A stretch of DNA of 64,000 nt from contig NZ_LR812090.1 in the NCBI RefSeq assembly GCF_903772925.1, positions 220,593 to 284,592 of the forward strand, read 5' to 3'. Numbering within the stretch: the stretch's first letter is position 1; the number at the start of each line of letters is the position of its first letter. This document shows positions 35,363 through 45,908 of the stretch, in pieces. Both the position numbers and the translations under genes were made by a program. This stretch comes from Alteromonas macleodii. GTDB lineage: Bacteria; Pseudomonadota; Gammaproteobacteria; Enterobacterales; Alteromonadaceae. The notes beneath the pieces are model-generated. The model made no database searches. It was not told where the DNA came from and saw only the letters and a program-made list of their open reading frames with translations.

Positions 35363-35857
35363 GTGGCTAGCACTAGAGCAGGGTTATTTAACTTTATCGT
35401 GATTGGGCTGGTGCTCGCTGTTTTGGCTACATCGTACGTGTATTACGCATCACCAGTGATAGAAGAAGCTGAGCAAGTAAACAAAGAAAACGCAGTGGCT
35501 CAGTTTCAACGGGTTGTTATGTTAGCCAGAGCCCAATGGATAAAGTCCAAGCAATCAAGGGTTTTGATTTACGAAACGGACTTTGATGCCAGTGGCAGTA
35601 TAAAGCAGCAAAAAGAAGTGGCTGCAGAGTTATTTGTAAATACAAAGGGTTGGCCTGAGGGGCTGGAACCGGACCAAGGAAATGCGTGTGAATACATGTT
35701 CACATTGGCGACTTTAAGGGAATTCGATGTGTCGTCAAAAATATCGGTAAGCGATGAATACGCAAACGGATATTTGCAGTGTGTATTTTTTGTTCAAGAC
35801 AAAGTTTGGTTTGAGTACAACGCTGGTAGCGGCGTAGTAAGAGAAAGAAAAAGTTAA
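35363..35857 (+). CDS. mshF: MSHA biogenesis protein MshF
   Basis: A 164-residue protein with one N-terminal span (about 8-28, FNFIVIGLVLAVLATSYVYYA) and a periplasmic part. MshF has no proven biochemical role. Motifs shared with the protein at 25247 are ARAQW near 56, TKGWP near 93 and the end QCVFFVQDKVWFEYNAGSGVV. The start is a GTG at 35363, after GTGGGGT; an overlapping ATG two bases earlier is in another frame. The name follows position between mshG and mshB. Confidence 0.85.
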   Translation: MASTRAGLFNFIVIGLVLAVLATSYVYYASPVIEEAEQVNKENAVAQFQRVVMLARAQWIKSKQSRVLIYETDFDASGSIKQQKEVAAELFVNTKGWPEGLEPDQGNACEYMFTLATLREFDVSSKISVSDEYANGYLQCVFFVQDKVWFEYNAGSGVVRERKS

Positions 35858-35901
35858 CTAAGCGTCGGAGTTATGCGCTTATTTGTAATCTAGGAGATGC
35901 T

Positions 35902-36489
35902 ATGAACACGAGACAGCAAGGTTTTACGCTGATAGAGCTTATCATTGTTGTAATTATTTTAGGCTTGCTGGCGGCTACGGCGCTACCGCGTTTTATCGAT
36001 GTTACCGATGAAGCACGAGAAGCTAGTGTAGAAGGTGTAGCAGGGGGCTTTGCCGCTGCTGTAGGTCTTGTGCGCGCGCAATGGGAAGTAGAAGGTCGCC
36101 CAAGTGGCAACAACGGGAACGGCAACGGCACAGTGGTTACTTACGACCAAACGCCAGTGGGCGTTGACGGTACCATTGGTTACCCTACCGGCAGCTCTAC
36201 TGGTAATACACTTATTTCTACGGTTAACAATACCGAGTGTAAAAACACATTTGACCTAATTCTACAGTCGGCACCTACCAACACCACATCGACAAACGAT
36301 ACGGTTGTTGCTGATTTCAGATACGCGGTACGTTCAGATGACTCTGGTGCAAACACGCTTTGTGTTTACTACTTAGTTGAGTCTATGGGTTTACCTAATA
36401 CTTCAGCACCAGCAGACGGCACGCCTGACGGTACCACGTTTGACGGTTTTACTTACAACCCAGCCACTGGCCAGGTTACTGTTTTTTAA
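35902..36489 (+). CDS. mshB: MSHA pilin-like protein MshB
   Basis: A 195-residue type IV prepilin. The short leader MNTRQQG is cut before FTLIEL, with Glu at +5, by the prepilin peptidase (not in this window). The hydrophobic N-terminal helix follows (IIVVIILGLLAATALPRF). A Gly/Asn-rich loop lies near 70-80 (SGNNGNGNG) and two cysteines near 115 and 158 may form the D-loop disulphide. A strong Shine-Dalgarno AGGAG precedes the ATG. It is probably a minor or initiating pilin. Confidence 0.92.
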   Translation: MNTRQQGFTLIELIIVVIILGLLAATALPRFIDVTDEAREASVEGVAGGFAAAVGLVRAQWEVEGRPSGNNGNGNGTVVTYDQTPVGVDGTIGYPTGSSTGNTLISTVNNTECKNTFDLILQSAPTNTTSTNDTVVADFRYAVRSDDSGANTLCVYYLVESMGLPNTSAPADGTPDGTTFDGFTYNPATGQVTVF

Positions 36490-36511
36490 TTAATACTCAG
36501 GAAGTTTGATT

Positions 36512-37042
36512 ATGCAAAAAGTATCAACACAACAGGGTTTTACCCTAATCGAGTTAATCATTGTTATCGTATTGCTGGGTATTCTAGCGGTAACCGCAGC
36601 ACCTAAGTTTTTGAACCTTCAAGACGATGCACGTGATTCTGTATTGGAAGGTATTGCTGGTTCTCTAGAATCTGCTTCATCTGTTGTTTATGGTAAAGCT
36701 CTCATCAATGATGTAGCCGCTTCAAGTGATGGTTCGGATTCAGTCAATATTGGAAATTCTACTACTGTATCTGTGGTGTACGGATATCCAGATGCTGGAA
36801 CTGCTGCAAATTTCACTAATATCCTTGATGCTGACATTAATGCAGTGGATGGTGATGGCAACTTAGTGGGAGATTACGCTACTGCAGCAGTGGGTGATGA
36901 TACTATTCTTATATACTATACGGGTGCATACGATGGAGCACCCGCGTCTCCAGCTGCTACTAGTGCTTGTTCTGTTGCTTACACAAATTCAACAGCTGAA
37001 GGCGAGCGCCCTACAATTACTGTAAACACGTGTGTAGAGTAA
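36512..37042 (+). CDS. mshA: MSHA major pilin MshA
   Basis: A 176-residue type IV prepilin and probably the main filament subunit. The leader MQKVSTQQG precedes FTLIEL, with Glu5 and the helix IIVIVLLGILAVTAAPKFLNLQDDAR. The remainder is Ala/Ser/Asp-rich and ends with a Cys pair (ACSVAY and the C-terminal NTCVE), the expected D-loop. AGGAAG and the ATG at 36512 define the start. Past residue 50 the codon choice shifts to T-ending codons compared with mshB, as expected for either very high expression or exchange of the variable part. Confidence 0.9.
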   Translation: MQKVSTQQGFTLIELIIVIVLLGILAVTAAPKFLNLQDDARDSVLEGIAGSLESASSVVYGKALINDVAASSDGSDSVNIGNSTTVSVVYGYPDAGTAANFTNILDADINAVDGDGNLVGDYATAAVGDDTILIYYTGAYDGAPASPAATSACSVAYTNSTAEGERPTITVNTCVE

Positions 37043-37043
37043 T

Positions 37044-37505
37044 GTGAAGAAAAACGGTTTTACACTAGTAGAACTTATTATAACCATATTGGTTATTGGG
37101 GTGCTGGCGGTCACCGCCGCACCTCGCTTTCTTGGTAGCGACACTGAAGAAGCTATTGCGCTTCGCGACAGAACTCTTCAACTAGTGCGCAATATGCAAC
37201 TTCGCGCCATGCAAAACGTACAAGACAGCAGCTGCGTGAAAATAACGAGTACAGTTATTGCTCCCCCCGCTGGACACGACTGCGCAAATGCTCTTTCCAC
37301 TGCTTTTGATGCCGATCAGGTTGTCAACGCATCTAATACTGATTTTACTTTTCAAACTGCAGATGAAAACGGCGATAGTTTTTCCCAAATTCAGTTTGAC
37401 GGGTTTGGCCGACCAAACAATATTGCCTGCTCAACTAACTGCAAAATTCAAATAAGTACCTTTACCATGTGTTTGCAAAGTGAAGGGGCCATTTATGCGT
37501 GCTAG
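37044..37505 (+). CDS. mshC: MSHA minor pilin MshC
   Basis: A 153-residue prepilin with a very short leader (MKKNG before FTLVEL) and a normal pilin helix (IITILVIGVLAVTAAPRFLG). Six cysteines lie in the globular part. It starts with GTG at 37044, one base after the mshA stop. Position after mshA matches mshC of other MSHA loci. Confidence 0.88.
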   Translation: MKKNGFTLVELIITILVIGVLAVTAAPRFLGSDTEEAIALRDRTLQLVRNMQLRAMQNVQDSSCVKITSTVIAPPAGHDCANALSTAFDADQVVNASNTDFTFQTADENGDSFSQIQFDGFGRPNNIACSTNCKIQISTFTMCLQSEGAIYAC

Positions 37506-38115
37506 CACAATGTTTCCTACGCGTAAAAAACACAGTGAAGGCTTTACTTTATTAGAGCTGGTAATTGGTATTGTTGTATTCACTATCAGCTTAACAATAG
37601 TGCTGTCGCTAATTGTGCCGCAAGCTGAACAAACGGCTGAACCATTTCGTCAAGTAAAAGCAGCTAAGTTGGGCCAATCGTTAATGAACGATATTCTAAG
37701 CCGCTCCTATGATGAAAACAGCGACCGAAGCCCGCCTTTTGTCACCTGCGTCGATAAACCTGATCCGTCTAATGTCAATGATAACTTGTGTTCCGACGTT
37801 CTAGGTCCCGACGCTGGTGAAACCTCTGAAGAAGCTTATGACGATGTAGATGATTATAATGGTTATGCTATTAGCAATATTGGCGGCAATTATAATGGCT
37901 TTGCTTACAGTGTCGGTGTTACTTATGACTCGTCGATAGATGTTACCATAGATGTTACTTCTGATCCTCAATCAGATGTATATTGCCCTGACCCATTAGA
38001 GCCTATTAATGTCTGCATCCCTCCTGAAAACAAACAATATAAACGTATCGATATCGTAGTCACGGCACCTGACGGACAAATCTATAACTTTAGCGCTTAT
38101 CGAGGGAGCTATTGA
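37495..38115 (+). CDS. mshD: MSHA minor pilin MshD
   Basis: A 206-residue minor prepilin with a leader ending SEG before FTLLELVIGIVVFTISLTIVLSLIVP. The globular domain is rich in Asp, Tyr and Asn. I chose the ATG at 37495, with AAGGGG six bases ahead, which overlaps mshC by 11 bases. Its TGA overlaps the next start (TGATG). Confidence 0.88.
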   Translation: MRASTMFPTRKKHSEGFTLLELVIGIVVFTISLTIVLSLIVPQAEQTAEPFRQVKAAKLGQSLMNDILSRSYDENSDRSPPFVTCVDKPDPSNVNDNLCSDVLGPDAGETSEEAYDDVDDYNGYAISNIGGNYNGFAYSVGVTYDSSIDVTIDVTSDPQSDVYCPDPLEPINVCIPPENKQYKRIDIVVTAPDGQIYNFSAYRGSY

Positions 38116-38870
38116 TGCCCCGATCAAAAGCACAGCGCCAGCGCGGTTTTACACTTATAGAGCTTATTCTAGTGATCACTATTTTAGGTGTAATTAGTGT
38201 TTCTGTTGCGCAGGTGATTTCACTAAGTGCGCAAATTTATATAACAGGTGCAGAGCGTACCCGCCTTGTTTCAGACGCGCGCTTCATTATTTTACGACTG
38301 GAAAAAGAACTTCGAAATATTGTGCCTAACTCGGTCTCCTTTGACGCTAGTTTAGGGTGCTTAACCTACTATCCAATCGTTATGAGCGGTACATATACCG
38401 CAGACCCTTTTGATGATGACTTACATTCTGTCGTTTTTAAAATGAAAGCCCCCGCATCTGGAGATAAATTAGTTATCTACCCAACGAGTCCGCAAAGTGT
38501 GATTGATAACAGCGTAGACTATAATGGATATAACGCCGCCACCGATAACGAAGGAAATGTTTTAGATCACCAATACATAATTGAGTTAGGAGCCGTAAAC
38601 ACTCAATCCTCCCCTGGGAAGCGTTTTTTTGTGTTTAACATAAATCCAGTGTCAGTGTGTAAGGAAACAACGGCGCAGGGTGAGGCTTTGGTCCGCAGAG
38701 ATGGAGTGAGTACAGGCATTATCGCAACGAATGTAAGTAGTTGGAGTGCAGACGTAATAACGGTAAGTTTGCGTCAAAATGCTTTGGTCAAATTAGACTT
38801 GACGCTCATCGGTAATGATGACGAATCGTTAGCTTTCTCGCACGAGGTGCATTTCCCTAATGTTCCCTAA
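38115..38870 (+). CDS. mshO: MSHA minor pilin MshO
   Basis: A 251-residue GspJ/PilW-like minor prepilin with leader MPRSKAQRQRG before FTLIELILVITILGVISVSVAQV. The segment TRLVSDARFIILRLEKELRNIVPNS near 46-70 is typical of this class. The ATG at 38115 overlaps the mshD stop. Confidence 0.88.
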   Translation: MPRSKAQRQRGFTLIELILVITILGVISVSVAQVISLSAQIYITGAERTRLVSDARFIILRLEKELRNIVPNSVSFDASLGCLTYYPIVMSGTYTADPFDDDLHSVVFKMKAPASGDKLVIYPTSPQSVIDNSVDYNGYNAATDNEGNVLDHQYIIELGAVNTQSSPGKRFFVFNINPVSVCKETTAQGEALVRRDGVSTGIIATNVSSWSADVITVSLRQNALVKLDLTLIGNDDESLAFSHEVHFPNVP

Positions 38871-39318
38871 AAGACAAAATATGTTATCGCTCTCTCGCAC
38901 TCTATCAAAACAACGTGGCTCTACCACTATTGTGGCAATCATTATTAGCATTGTACTTCTAGGGCTTGGCATTGCGTTGTCTAATCAGATTTCATCAAAC
39001 ATACGTCAGCAATCCATTGAGTATTATGGCGCTCGCGCCTACTTAGCAGCGCAGAGCGGTGTTGAAATGATGGTATCTCGGCTTGTCGAACTAAATGACC
39101 CACTGTGTCCAAACGAATATGTGCTTCCGCTGCAAAGTACGGTTTCTTTCCCTAATTGTGTCATCAGCGTTAAATGTCAGGACGCCTTGGACGTAATTGA
39201 ACCTGATGTCGCCTCTGAAAAGATAGATGTCTACGAGTTCACCGCAACGGCAAGCTGTAGCAGCGGGCAAATCAATACCTCTAGAAGGGTAACTGTAGAA
39301 GTACGGCAGGAACAATAA
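38860..39318 (+). CDS. mshP: MSHA biogenesis protein MshP (PilX-like)
   Basis: A 152-residue protein with a basic start, then KQRGSTTIVAIIISIVLLGLGIALS and YLAAQSGVEMMVSRL near 62-76, the usual PilX/MshP pattern. The N-terminal motif lacks the Phe and Glu5 of normal pilins, which may mean it is not cleaved in the standard way. It overlaps mshO by 11 bases and mshQ by one (TAATG). Confidence 0.85.
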   Translation: MFPKRQNMLSLSRTLSKQRGSTTIVAIIISIVLLGLGIALSNQISSNIRQQSIEYYGARAYLAAQSGVEMMVSRLVELNDPLCPNEYVLPLQSTVSFPNCVISVKCQDALDVIEPDVASEKIDVYEFTATASCSSGQINTSRRVTVEVRQEQ

Positions 39319-42300
39319 TGAACTTAAAGTCTATTTCACTGTTTTGTTTTTTTCTCACTTTATGTTTTGCACTACCGGCCTCTGCCGTCCCCCAAATCGA
39401 AGGCAGGTTCATTGAACTTCAAAATACCTACAACAAAGCAGAGTGGACAACCATAAGCTTTTCGCAGGTATACGACGAGCCTCCAGCTGTGTTTATGCTA
39501 TCGACAAATCAGGGGGGTAACCCTGCTATTGTTAAAATCCGCAACGTTACCAGAACGGGTTTTGAAGCATTACCGCTTGAGCCCTCTGGTGAAGATGGCC
39601 CTCATATCACCATGGGTGGGCATTACTTGGCTATTGCCTACGGCGTTCACGAATTCCCTGACGGCGACATTGTTGAAGTAGGAAAAATGGAGTTAGATGC
39701 TACTACTATACAAGCATCAGTAAACTCTCCTTGGTACGAACCTAATGGTCCTTTGAGAGTTGGCGAAGAAGATGCACGATACGCACAAGTGCCACTGCAA
39801 ACAGATTTTGCCGAAAAGCCGGTATTTTTTCATTCGCTTCAAACGGTAAATAATCAGGTCGATGTGAGAGGGGAGGCTCCACCGGACACATACCTTCTTC
39901 CCTATTTAACGGTGGCCGCAAAATACGACGCTATTGGCAGCAATGCTCAACCACCTATTCCTCAGCTAAGCCAGGCTTACTTTGTTGCACTAGAGGCGTC
40001 GGAAACGCTTTATGAACCTGTTACGCGTACAGAGACACTGGCGTATATGGCAACCACTGAAGGCGATGGCCGCGTGTTCTTTGACGACAACGGGGTGCAA
40101 GTTGATTGGGAAGCGTTCTTTGCCGATAACCAAATAGTGGGGTGGAGTGACAGGTGCACGTATAATTTTTATAGGAATAGTTATGCCCAAACGCCCCTTG
40201 TTGCTGCTAGTAAAATTAGTCGCAATGGTGGCGATGGGGGCTGGTTGAGAAGCTGTGGCGTAAATAGCACGCGCTTAGGTCTTCGCGTGGATGAGGACAG
40301 AAGCCGAGATAATGAGCGAAATCACGACCCAGAGGATGCCAGTATCATTGCGATGACCTCGGAATTTGTTTTTAGTGGTGAGTTTCCTAGCTGTGAAGTT
40401 GCTTTTCCCGGTGCTCTGGCTACCTTCGGAGGCAGTGAAATTTATCTAGGAGCGAATAGCCGAGTCTTTGATGATAACGGCGGGGTATTAACTTCCTTGG
40501 GTGTGAATAGTGATGCAGATACTGCAGAAGCTTTTCCTAAATGTGGTGAAAATGCTGTTGCGTGTTTTCCTTCAAATACAAATGCGCTAAGCGAGTCTCA
40601 AGCGCGGGCTATACCTTCCATTACTATTGACGACGGCGGCCCAGAAATTACTCCTGGGGATTTAGCCGGGGATTATTACTTCAGTCGAACTACCGTCAAC
40701 ATGGGATTGGGCATTTATAATGTTATTGCGCCAACGCGAATTTATGTCGATAACCCAGGAGATAACCCTTTAGGGGTTTCAACGATTTTCTCGATGGTAG
40801 ACGCAAGCATAAATGTCGCTGACGGCGCTTACCTTGCTATCTATGTTAACGGCGATGTCGTGATTGATGGTTCAAATCCGCAAGCTGTAGTGCTTGCAAC
40901 AGGAAGTATAACGTTTGTAAATGTATCTGGCGAAACTATAGTGGGCTCGTTTACCGCTGGCGCTGGTATAGAATCCCGAGCAGAGTTGAGTGTTCAAGAA
41001 ACGACGGTTCCAAACAATATACCCGGCATATGCGGTCGTGAGGTTATTGAGGTATTAAATCACTATCGATTTGAGTTAGCGGATAACAGGGGCAGTAGTT
41101 GCGCCGCGAAAGAAGTGACATTAAAGGCATGTGCAGATGTAGACTGCGACTTGCTATATTCCCAAAGCGCAACAGTAGGCCTATTACCAAGCTCCAATAA
41201 TTATACATGGTCACCTAGCGATAGTGTTACCTTCATCGGGCAAACATCACTTACCATAGATAGCCTAAACGGAAATGACCCCACGCTTGCTACTTCAGGC
41301 GAGTCGCCTTCGTCACAGCTTCGATGCTTTATCGGTGGCTCCGAGGTAAACCTCAACAGCTGCAAGGTAAATTTTGAAGCTGATGGCCTTACCTTTAAAA
41401 ACCTCACAGACAACAGTGATACCTTAGTCACGCAGTTATCGGGTAAGCCTTCGGATGTGGGCTTCAACGGGAAGCAATACGCTATCGAGGCTTGTGGAGA
41501 TACAGACTTACTTAGAAACAAGCTTGTAGACGTTGAATTGAATTACAACTGTGGAAGCGCGTCTACCTGTTCAAATAAACTGGTCTTTGAAAATAATGGC
41601 AATGAATATGAGCTAGGAACAAGTTCAGATACATTCCAACTGCAATTTGACGATAATTCGCAGGCTATTTTTTCTATTCAGTACCCTGATGCTGGTGAAC
41701 TATCGCTTAGTGCTGAAATTGCTGATCGAAGTCCTATTTCTGGGTCATCTAATACTTTCATAGTTAGGCCGTTTGGTTTTGCGCTAGATATACTAGACGA
41801 TGCAGGCAATACAACGAACCCCAATGGATATGCTAACAGCGCTAACGATTCACTACTTAAGTTAACAGGTGAAGATTTTATTCTTGGAATAAAAAGTGTG
41901 CAGTGGGTTGATGGTGAAGACGCTAATGATGATGGTATTCCCGATAATTATGGGCAACTGCTAAACAACCGCACGGCAGAGCATTTTTCTGGGAGCGTTT
42001 CGCTTTCGCCCACCACTTCATTACCAGCAGGTGGAACAACCGGGACTCTAGCAGGGGCTGAAAGCGGTGTGATCTTCGATAATGAGAGCGAATTAAATGT
42101 AGCGTTGAATTACAGTGAAGTTGGGATAATAAGTATCGCTGCTACAAGTAATTATCTTGCTAGTTCTACAGTGACAGGGTTAGCAGCTAACGTTGGCCGA
42201 TTTGCGCCTTCAAACTTTACCTTAACCGGTGAAGTGACCCCAGCGTGCGATATAAATGAAAACTTTACTTATTTCGGTCAGCCAATTCCAAGCGTTACCT

Positions 42301-43061
42301 ATACCCTTGCTGCCACAAATCATTTGGGCTCGGTTACTCAGAACTACTTTGCCGGGTTTGATAAGTTGAACGCTATGGGGCTTGAGGTTGGCTACGACAC
42401 GCCGCTAATAAGGCTCGACAGGCTTATTAATGATGATACAGGCACGTGGCCGCAAAGCGGGGCTACTGGTGTATTGAGTATGGTTGACAACGACGTTACG
42501 TTTAAGCGTTTGGGAAGTTCTGCAACAGATACAGACGGACCTTTTGAGGATACGTCGCTAGTGCTAACGTTTGCGTCTTCTTTTGTTGACGGTGCTACGG
42601 TGAATGGTATTTCTTGCACAAGCGATTGTGTTGCGACTATCGATAGCGATTTAATGTTCGCCTACGGCCGAGCCACGTTAATAAACAACTATGGCGCAGC
42701 AGATGAAGCCCTACTGTTACCACTTCGCACCCAATACTGGGACGGTCAAACGTGGCGCATAAACACATACGACAGCTGCACGGATTTTGCACATGCTAGT
42801 ATAAATGATGCCTCAGGTGAGCTAGTTTCTTCTGAAGACGGAACCCTAAGTGAAGGTGCGTATACCACCGGCGAAGGCATGCGTTTATCATCGCCAAACG
42901 GGGCTGGTAATTATCCTGTGACTTATACCCCTGATGCATGGTTGCTGTGGGATTGGGATGGAGATGGCGAAGCTGACAATCCGCCTAGCGCCACGCTAAC
43001 CTATGGTGTTTACAGAGGGAACGACAATATCATTTACAAGCGCGAACAAATCAACAATTAG
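39318..43061 (+). CDS. mshQ: MSHA-associated large surface protein MshQ
   Basis: A 1247-residue exported protein, last in the operon. Signal peptide about 1-23 (LFCFFLTLCFALPASA). Residues about 35-75 (WTTISFSQVYDEPPAVFML, then VKIRNVTRTGFEAL) look like an H-type-lectin fold. Residues about 750-1247 match the long beta-rich C-terminal region typical of MshQ proteins (DUF6701), with a calcium-like DANDDGIPDN segment near 872 and WDWDGDGEADNPP near the end. Many cysteines are scattered through the middle. It is probably a pilus-tip or surface adhesin, by analogy with PilY1-type genes ending other pilus operons. Confidence 0.85.
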   Translation: MNLKSISLFCFFLTLCFALPASAVPQIEGRFIELQNTYNKAEWTTISFSQVYDEPPAVFMLSTNQGGNPAIVKIRNVTRTGFEALPLEPSGEDGPHITMGGHYLAIAYGVHEFPDGDIVEVGKMELDATTIQASVNSPWYEPNGPLRVGEEDARYAQVPLQTDFAEKPVFFHSLQTVNNQVDVRGEAPPDTYLLPYLTVAAKYDAIGSNAQPPIPQLSQAYFVALEASETLYEPVTRTETLAYMATTEGDGRVFFDDNGVQVDWEAFFADNQIVGWSDRCTYNFYRNSYAQTPLVAASKISRNGGDGGWLRSCGVNSTRLGLRVDEDRSRDNERNHDPEDASIIAMTSEFVFSGEFPSCEVAFPGALATFGGSEIYLGANSRVFDDNGGVLTSLGVNSDADTAEAFPKCGENAVACFPSNTNALSESQARAIPSITIDDGGPEITPGDLAGDYYFSRTTVNMGLGIYNVIAPTRIYVDNPGDNPLGVSTIFSMVDASINVADGAYLAIYVNGDVVIDGSNPQAVVLATGSITFVNVSGETIVGSFTAGAGIESRAELSVQETTVPNNIPGICGREVIEVLNHYRFELADNRGSSCAAKEVTLKACADVDCDLLYSQSATVGLLPSSNNYTWSPSDSVTFIGQTSLTIDSLNGNDPTLATSGESPSSQLRCFIGGSEVNLNSCKVNFEADGLTFKNLTDNSDTLVTQLSGKPSDVGFNGKQYAIEACGDTDLLRNKLVDVELNYNCGSASTCSNKLVFENNGNEYELGTSSDTFQLQFDDNSQAIFSIQYPDAGELSLSAEIADRSPISGSSNTFIVRPFGFALDILDDAGNTTNPNGYANSANDSLLKLTGEDFILGIKSVQWVDGEDANDDGIPDNYGQLLNNRTAEHFSGSVSLSPTTSLPAGGTTGTLAGAESGVIFDNESELNVALNYSEVGIISIAATSNYLASSTVTGLAANVGRFAPSNFTLTGEVTPACDINENFTYFGQPIPSVTYTLAATNHLGSVTQNYFAGFDKLNAMGLEVGYDTPLIRLDRLINDDTGTWPQSGATGVLSMVDNDVTFKRLGSSATDTDGPFEDTSLVLTFASSFVDGATVNGISCTSDCVATIDSDLMFAYGRATLINNYGAADEALLLPLRTQYWDGQTWRINTYDSCTDFAHASINDASGELVSSEDGTLSEGAYTTGEGMRLSSPNGAGNYPVTYTPDAWLLWDWDGDGEADNPPSATLTYGVYRGNDNIIYKREQINN

Positions 43062-44463
<1,402 letters not shown>

Positions 44464-44469
44464 ACAGGA

Positions 44470-44491
44470 AAGGCAACCGTAAGGTTGCCTT
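44470..44491 (+). terminator. Hairpin between mreB and mreC (attenuator-like)
   Basis: AAGGCAACC (44470-44478) and GGTTGCCTT (44483-44491) pair around a GTAA tetraloop, followed by ATTTGT. Located 7 bases after the mreB stop and 10 bases before mreC, it may end part of the transcripts and keep MreB in excess of MreC and MreD. Confidence 0.6.
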
Positions 44492-44500
44492 ATTTGTATC

Positions 44501-45403
44501 ATGGATACTATTTTTACTCGCGGCCCTTCTCTAAATATCAGGCTTACGCTGGCGCTTGTGTTGTCAGTAACACTGATATTTGTTGATCATAAAATGGATG
44601 GCTTCAAATCTACGCGGGTGTACCTCAACTCTCTGATGAGCCCACTTCAATACATTGCTAACCTCCCCGGGTTAATGCTTAGCGAAAGCGCCCAGCGCCT
44701 TACCTCTAAAGAACAGTTACTGGCTGAAAATCAAAAGCTGAATAATCAGCTGTTACTAATGAGCGAAAAACTTCAGCAGTACGATGTTATCGCAAAAGAA
44801 AATGCTCAGCTTCGCGAGCTGCTGCAAGCTCCCGTGCGTCTATCTTCACAAAAAATGGTTGCCGAACTGATGGCGGTAGATAAGAACCCCTATAGCCAGC
44901 AGGTGGTCATTAATAAAGGGGCAATAGATGGGGTATATTTGTCGCAGCCTGTGCTTGATGAAAAAGGTATTGTCGGTCAGGTGATGGAAGTGGGGTCAAC
45001 CAACAGTCGTGTATTGCTGATTGCTGATGTGACACACGCCATCCCAGTGCGCTCCCTTCGAAATGATATCCGCTTTATTGCCACCGGCAGCGGCGCACTT
45101 AACGAGTTATATCTTGAACATGTACCGCACAGCGTAGACATTCAGGAAGGCGATACCCTTATTTCATCGGGGCTGGGGAAGGTATTTCCAGAAGGTTACC
45201 CTGTAGCAACAGTTAAACAGGTAGTGAGAGATGAAAGTCGTCCTTTTGCTCGGGTGATAGTTACACCAATGGCGAATTTAGACAGACTTCGTCATCTTCT
45301 ACTTTTATGGCGTACGGATGATTCGCCACAAAAGTCTGAGTCTGGTAAGGATGAAAAGGTAAAAACACCTGCTACCAACGAGGAAGAGTCTTCAGATGCG
45401 TAA
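44501..45403 (+). CDS. mreC: Rod-shape-determining protein MreC
   Basis: A 300-residue bitopic inner-membrane protein of the elongasome. One span lies near residues 12-28, followed by a coiled coil (about 65-110, EQLLAENQKLNNQLLLMSEKLQQYD) and the double beta-barrel periplasmic domain (VVINKGAIDGVYLSQPVLDEKGIVGQV near 128-155). The acidic C-terminal tail is disordered. It overlaps mreD by 8 bases. Confidence 0.96.
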   Translation: MDTIFTRGPSLNIRLTLALVLSVTLIFVDHKMDGFKSTRVYLNSLMSPLQYIANLPGLMLSESAQRLTSKEQLLAENQKLNNQLLLMSEKLQQYDVIAKENAQLRELLQAPVRLSSQKMVAELMAVDKNPYSQQVVINKGAIDGVYLSQPVLDEKGIVGQVMEVGSTNSRVLLIADVTHAIPVRSLRNDIRFIATGSGALNELYLEHVPHSVDIQEGDTLISSGLGKVFPEGYPVATVKQVVRDESRPFARVIVTPMANLDRLRHLLLLWRTDDSPQKSESGKDEKVKTPATNEEESSDA

Positions 45404-45872
45404 ACGTAACCTCGTTATTTGGTTGAGTCTGTTAGTGGCGCTGGTACTGCAAATTGTCCCTTTGCCCACTCAAGTAGATGTGTATCGCCCTGACTGGGTG
45501 CTAGTTGTGCTCGCATACTGGAGTATGGCCTTGCCCCACAGAGTAAATGTAGGTGTGGCCTTTTTAACTGGTGTTGCGATGGATGTGCTGGTTGGCACAA
45601 CCTTGGGCATTCACAGCTTTGGTTTAAGTATTTGTGTTTATGTATTGGCTGCCAATTACCAAAGGCTAAGAAATTACTCTGTATGGCAGCAGGCAATTAT
45701 TATTGGTCTACTTGCTTCGCTATATCATTTATTGACGTTTTGGGTTCAACACCTCTTAACGGATATTTATTTCCAAGTGGATTACTTGTGGCCAGTCTTA
45801 ACGTCTATGGTGCTTTGGCCGTGGGTGTTTTGGCTACTTAGGCGTACGCGCAGACAATTATCAATTTCTTAA
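45396..45872 (+). CDS. mreD: Rod-shape-determining protein MreD
   Basis: A 158-residue polytopic inner-membrane protein with about five spans (for example VIWLSLLVALVLQIVPLP near 7-24 and FWVQHLLTDIYF near 115). It partners MreC in cell-wall elongation. The RPDWVLVVLAYWSMALPHRVNVG stretch near 31-53 is typical. Its start lies inside the end of mreC, so the pair is translationally coupled. Confidence 0.95.
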   Translation: MRKRNLVIWLSLLVALVLQIVPLPTQVDVYRPDWVLVVLAYWSMALPHRVNVGVAFLTGVAMDVLVGTTLGIHSFGLSICVYVLAANYQRLRNYSVWQQAIIIGLLASLYHLLTFWVQHLLTDIYFQVDYLWPVLTSMVLWPWVFWLLRRTRRQLSIS

Positions 45873-45908
45873 TATAAACACCTTCACGATTAAACCAAAG
45901 GTAAGCCA

